Origin: Antitrichia curtipendula | Lineage: Eukaryota > Streptophyta > Bryopsida > Hypnales > Leucodontaceae | NCBI GenBank assembly: GCA_951230915.1 | Contig: OX579641.1 | Coordinates: forward strand, 8,742,001 to 8,806,000 | Length of the DNA stretch: 64,000 bases | Reading direction: 5' to 3' | In this document: piece after piece, positions 59,853 to 64,000 of the stretch | How the letters are laid out: each line of letters starts with the position of its first letter | Numbering within the stretch: the first letter of the stretch is position 1 | Program-made: the position numbers and the translations under genes | The notes under the pieces: model-generated | Told to the model about the DNA's origin: nothing | Databases searched by the model: none | The model's input: the letters and a program-made list of their open reading frames with translations, nothing else

Positions 59853-60918
59853 TCTCCTAAATGACCATTTGTCTCCTCTGGAGACAATTTGGATCCGGGT
59901 AGGTTCCTATTGTCTCAATTTGTAGTGAATGTTTTATGAAACTTTTTGAGGATGTGCGGATTTGCAAGAGCTTTGTAGATATATAATTTTTTAAATTTCA
60001 ATCGGTGCCCATGAGAAAAAGATATGGCACAATAAGCACCAAATGAAAATTGGTGGGCAATACAAAAAATTCACAAAAAATCAAAATAAATTAAATTGCT
60101 TTTTCCTAGAATATTATATTTTTGTCTACATTTGAAGCTTTGGTTCATTCTATTTGGACCAGTGATGAGAAAGTGATGGACAATCTTAGTTTTCCTGGTG
60201 ATCTAAGAATCTTCTTGAAAAAATAACCTATATGAGTCATTTTTTAATGCAATTTTTACAATTATACAAAAACAATTATTAGACATGGTTAGATTTGTTT
60301 GCTAGAACAATCTCACCCTTGGGATTATTGTATTCCAATTCCGTATTAGAGCTATTTACTTATAGGATTCATTTGTGAATGCAATTCTTACAATTTACAA
60401 AAAATAATTGTTAGACAAGACTAGGTTTGCTTGCTAGAACAATCTAACCATTGGAGTTAATATATATAAATTCCATCTTAGAGCTATTAACAATTTAGTT
60501 ATCCCTTCAATCTTGAACCTTCTTCTACTTAACAATTTTTTATTGAGTAAAAATTAAGTTGTTGTTTTTAAGGGAGGAGGTTTCCTAGATTCTCAACTCA
60601 ATTCTTCAACATAAAAAATTAGAAAATCAAAATCAATAGTGCAACAAATTTAAGTTAAGAAGATTCAAAGCCAAAAAATCAAATTGAATAAGGTGTAAAA
60701 AAACCTTGTTTTCTTCACTTTAAATGCAAATATCTTGCAATCTATGCATTCAAAGTTTTTGAAATTCTTCCATACATTTTAAAACTAGTATAATATAAGA
60801 TCTTGTAGTTAGATATGCAAAATAAAAGCTATAATTTAAAGTTTTTGTGCTTTGCAATAGAAATGGCAGTTTTGAGTGTTTTTTGATGGAAAAAAGGCCT
60901 CGGTCCTTTAGAAATTAA
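59853..60918 (+). mobile_element. TTAA-bounded element, group B copy 6, internally duplicated
   Basis: The left end is mutated (CTCCTAAATGACCATTTG) and the right end is GGTCCTTTAGAAATTAAGG. The GC patch CCTCTGGAGACAATTTGGAT follows the left end as in 26739-27326. A tandem duplication of about 130 bases at 60227-60490 repeats TTGCTAGAACAATCT and TTAGAGCTATT. Non-coding. Confidence 0.75.
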
Positions 60919-61944
60919 GGAAAATATGCCTATTAGTTTTTCAAAAATTTAAAAATTTGAAAGAAGACATTTGCAACAGCATCAAGACATTTCAATAAGA
61001 ATTAGAATTTTTTGTGATTTTCAAAGTTTGTTGGAATTGAAATTCGTAAAATGTGAGTAGACCCATGCTAAATCAGATGATGATAATGATGTGTCCCTTC
61101 TCCAAGTGCATTGTGATGATGCTAAAGCGTTGCTAAGATTGTGGTAATGGATGGTTAAATGCAGTGATTTTTTTTCTGGCGATTTGGAGCAAAATAGCAC
61201 CAAAAATAAATTGCCAGCACCAAGACTATAGAAAAAAAAGAGCCCAAAACCGTCTTAAATCGCCTGTCACTGCGCGTGGTCTCAGGACCTGGTGCACTTT
61301 CTGCGTGGAACCGTCGCTGAAGTCCCCTCCACGTCGCCAGCGCTGCCTGTCTCTTCGCTTTCTGTTTCGCAGTGAAGCAGCCCGTTGTGCCTCAGTTTTC
61401 CAATCAGTTGTGACCTCGACGCCACCTTCTCTCCCAAGTAATTGCGCTTGAAGGCCACCTTGTCTCTCAAGTTATTGCGCTTGATCGCCACATTCATTGC
61501 GTTAGGTTGTGGGGTGTACGCCACTCCGCGATGGCCTAGGGTTAGAAGTAGCCAGCTTGGGATTTTTGTCGCACTATTCACAGCCACTTCGTTTCCGGAG
61601 AGAGAGTGGGGTCGCCACATTCATGACAAGCTTCAGTGGAGTGCGGTCACATTCCTGTGAGTTATGGCTCTCATTGAATCTCCCTGGGGTCGTGGAGGGC
61701 GACTACGCAAAGAAAAATTCTCCAACTGCGTTGAGATTAAATCATGTATCCTTTTTCCTAATTTTTGATCAGTTTGCTTTGGAGTTTGGACGAGTTGGGG
61801 TGCAATTTGCTTCAGGCAACTTCGGATGTGGGAGTGCTTTGCTTTCGACGACTTGTATTTTGAGAGTGCGTTTTTGCGTTGCTGGAGTTCTCATTTGTGA
61901 CAAGGATTGCTAGCTTGTGATCGAGTGCTGTACATGGAGGAGAC
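60919..61944. other. Upstream region of the hAT-like gene
   Basis: From about 61250 the GC content rises, and the stretch leads into the start codon at 61945. It probably contains the promoter and 5' UTR, or the 5' terminal region if the gene is part of an intact transposon. Frames here lack recognised domains, and no terminal inverted repeat could be fixed without the other end. Confidence 0.45.
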
Positions 61945-64000
61945 ATGGCGGACTCCCCTCCCGCTCCGGTGGATATGGGTATTGCAGCCGTTGCAAAAGT
62001 GACACATGCAAAGAAGTTGACGGAAAGGCTTGAACGACAACTGGCACAATTGAAGCAGGAAGCTGAAGCCACTCAACGGAAAGCACGAGTGTCAAAGCAA
62101 GCACTGGAGGTGGAGTCGAGGAAGAAAGCCAAATCCACCACGACGATGCGCAGCTACTTCTTGTCAAGTCGCAACTCATTGAATCGCGGCCCGTTGCAAA
62201 GTGCCGATGTTTGTGGCGTTGGTGCAGGGTCCTCCAGCACAGAATTGCCGGACACGGAGTTGGAGACCTTCCAATCCATGGACACCGAGATCGTTCTCTC
62301 ATGCCCCGCCATTGTCCATGTATCAGACGAAGAAGAAGCAACGTGGAATTTGGAGGACGACTTAGACCTCAGTGCAGATGAGATGGTCAATTCAGATGAT
62401 GATGCATTTGTGAATCCTCCAACGCGTGGTGGGAGGAAGAGGAAGAGCGCAGATCTCAGGGTCAAGGCACCAAGGGTTGCGGGACCATCAAATGCAGGCA
62501 CAATGGTGAAACTAAAAAAAAACTATGACCTGCACAGGAAGTTCCACACCGAGTGGGCGGCAAAGGAACCCTGGAGCAAGGCAGTCCTGTTGGAAGATGT
62601 TGTCCTGCACTTGGTTTGTTGCAGGCCGTGTTCTCTGGTGCGAGGGAAGCCTATACACATGGCGCCTAAGTGGGATACTATTTCGAAACACGAGCAACGT
62701 GAAATTCATAAAAAATGTATGCTACTTTATGCAGCTAGGGGACCCATGACTGTAGCAGAACAAATCCAGGGTTGTAGCACGGCAGAGTCGCAGAAGAAAC
62801 GCATCCAATTCGCCACTTTGTTTCAGTTGCTAGCAGGAGGCAGGCTGATGACAGAGTTTGAAGCTCGATTTGAACTTTACAAGTTCCTCGACATCCCTGA
62901 GCTTCCTCGCAAGCACTGGGTTGACGGATCAGGGTGGGTGATGGCGGAGCATCTTTACGACTTTGTAAAGCAAAAAAACAAGTCTCTAATCTCAAGTGCG
63001 TCATATTGGGCCTTGTTTGCAGATGAAACTAGCGTGTGCGACAATAGCAGCTGGATTGCGATTCATGCTTACGTTATGGTCAATTGGTGTCGCGTCCCTT
63101 TGCTGTTGTCAATCCAGAAATTGGAGCCGGACGGGGCCACTGCGAACAATCTCACCGTTGTCGTCATGGGAGCTCTCAGTTCAGGCGGGGGTGTTATGGA
63201 GTCTAACATTGCGCAGAAGCTCTTGTGCTTTGGCGCTGATGGCGTTAGCGCCTTCCAGGGCTCAAAGACTAGTGTAACTTCACAGATAAAAGAAAAATTT
63301 GCTCCTTTCTCAACTGGAGTTCACTATTGTGCTCACCGCTTGAACTTGGCGGCCCAGTCACTGTCGCAATTGACAGTCATGCATGCCGTAGAGGAAGTTC
63401 TCCGATCCCCGCATACGTACTTTGCGCATTCGCCGAAGAAGGCAGCCGAGTTCCGGGCCTTCTCTCAACAACTTCAGTCGAAAGGATTGAAGCTTCTAAA
63501 GAATGTCAAAACGCGATGGATGAGTTGCCTTGCGCCAATCCGGAGGCTGCTTGCAGAGTACAAGGGCGTGATTGCCATGATGCTGGCCGACAAGAACAAC
63601 AGAAAATGGGGCGTCAGGGCACGAGTGAGTTTTTCTTGTCCACTTTTTTTCTCTTGCTCTAACCAATTGCTTGTTGAAGAACTTCTTTGCTGTTTTGTTC
63701 TCAAGTTCTTTGCTGTCAATTTATTTGTTTCTTTGTTGTTTTGTTTTGAACTTTGTGGAATTTCTTTGTAAGCAAGCAAATCTTTCTCTACTTCTGGACC
63801 CATACGTGTTGCTTGGGATGTTGGCACTCCTTCCCATGTTGGAATCAGTGGATACTCTTATCCAATGGGCTCATAAATGGGATGCTTTTGTTTGTGACTT
63901 TGTGGGGGCATTGGGCACGTGTCAAAGCAACTTGTTCAGCATGTATTTGAATGCGGACACAGCCTTCCGCAAGGATGACTTCCACGCATATAATCAAGTG
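61945..64000 (+). CDS. hAT-transposase-like protein, 5' part (runs off window)
   Basis: Exon 1 is 61945-63624 and exon 2 is 63773 to beyond the window end. The intron is 148 bases, GTGAGT...AG, phase 0, joining GVRAR to QANLSLLLDP. In order the product has a coiled coil (22-60), an acidic stretch (98-155), a basic cluster RKRK (164-167) and a possible zinc finger of the BED/TTF kind (CRPC near 226-229, HEQREIH 249-255). A hAT-type core follows: LFADETS (Asp360), FGADGVSAFQGSKT (Asp432), YCAHRLNLAA (461-470) and VKTRWMS (521-527). It is closest in style to zinc-finger-862-like hAT proteins. hAT transposases cut and paste DNA; whether this one is active or host-recruited cannot be told because the C-terminal dimerisation region is outside the window. 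The frame is intact to the end, with no stops or shifts. Confidence 0.85.

Noticed and set aside
19007..60918. Interpretation of CCCCTAAA/TTTAGGGG as interstitial telomere repeats
   Set aside because: The motif occurs once per element end, in inverted orientation and next to TTAA, not in tandem arrays of TTTAGGG.
1..64000. tRNA, rRNA or snRNA genes
   Set aside because: No cloverleaf with A/B-box motifs or recognisable rRNA or snRNA core was found by reading; a covariance-model scan would be needed to be sure.

Overview
The window looks like nuclear DNA of a land plant. Short GC-richer islands carry spliced genes, and they sit in a large AT-rich background full of small non-coding transposons. 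The plant markers are a germin-like protein, a plant-type 3-dehydroquinate synthase II homologue and an N-terminal USP-like domain of the kind found on plant receptor-like cytoplasmic kinases. The protein kinase at 6.5-7.9 kb resembles the kinase expansion I associate with mosses (the PK-NBS-LRR type kinase domains). A bryophyte, probably a moss, is my best guess; this is inference and I cannot name a species.

Layout. 1-6.3 kb: AT-rich, no gene, four MITE-like elements. 6.3-8.3 kb: a minus-strand kinase with a duplicated C-terminal lobe behind it and a foldback repeat upstream. 8.3-12.6 kb: a possible decayed coding stretch, a Stowaway-like element and a palindrome-bearing MITE. 12.7-14.1 kb: a two-exon germin-like gene (minus) with repeats in its intron and promoter. 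14.1-32 kb: no gene; a 5'-truncated retroposon with a clear target duplication, a satellite-like array, and many 0.6-1.0 kb elements bounded by TTAA. 32.8-34.2 kb: a broken opine (octopine/nopaline) dehydrogenase-like gene, GC-rich and out of character with its surroundings. 38-42.7 kb: an eight-exon minus-strand gene whose splice phases join a USP-like domain to a DHQS-II domain in one 728-residue frame. 42.7-61 kb: mostly repeats, including further TTAA elements, foldback elements and a nested insertion. 61.9-64 kb: the 5' part of a hAT-transposase-like gene that runs off the window.

The most unusual feature is the set of about fourteen elements with ends of the form TTAA-CCCCTAAA...TTTAGGGG-TTAA. 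Several sit in copies of a repeat whose unoccupied copies are also present, so filled and empty sites can be compared. The TTAA target and CCC-type ends are those of the piggyBac superfamily, which I know mainly from animals and some protists. No transposase for them is visible here. I see no operon-like or pathway relation between the genes; they appear to be independent neighbours.
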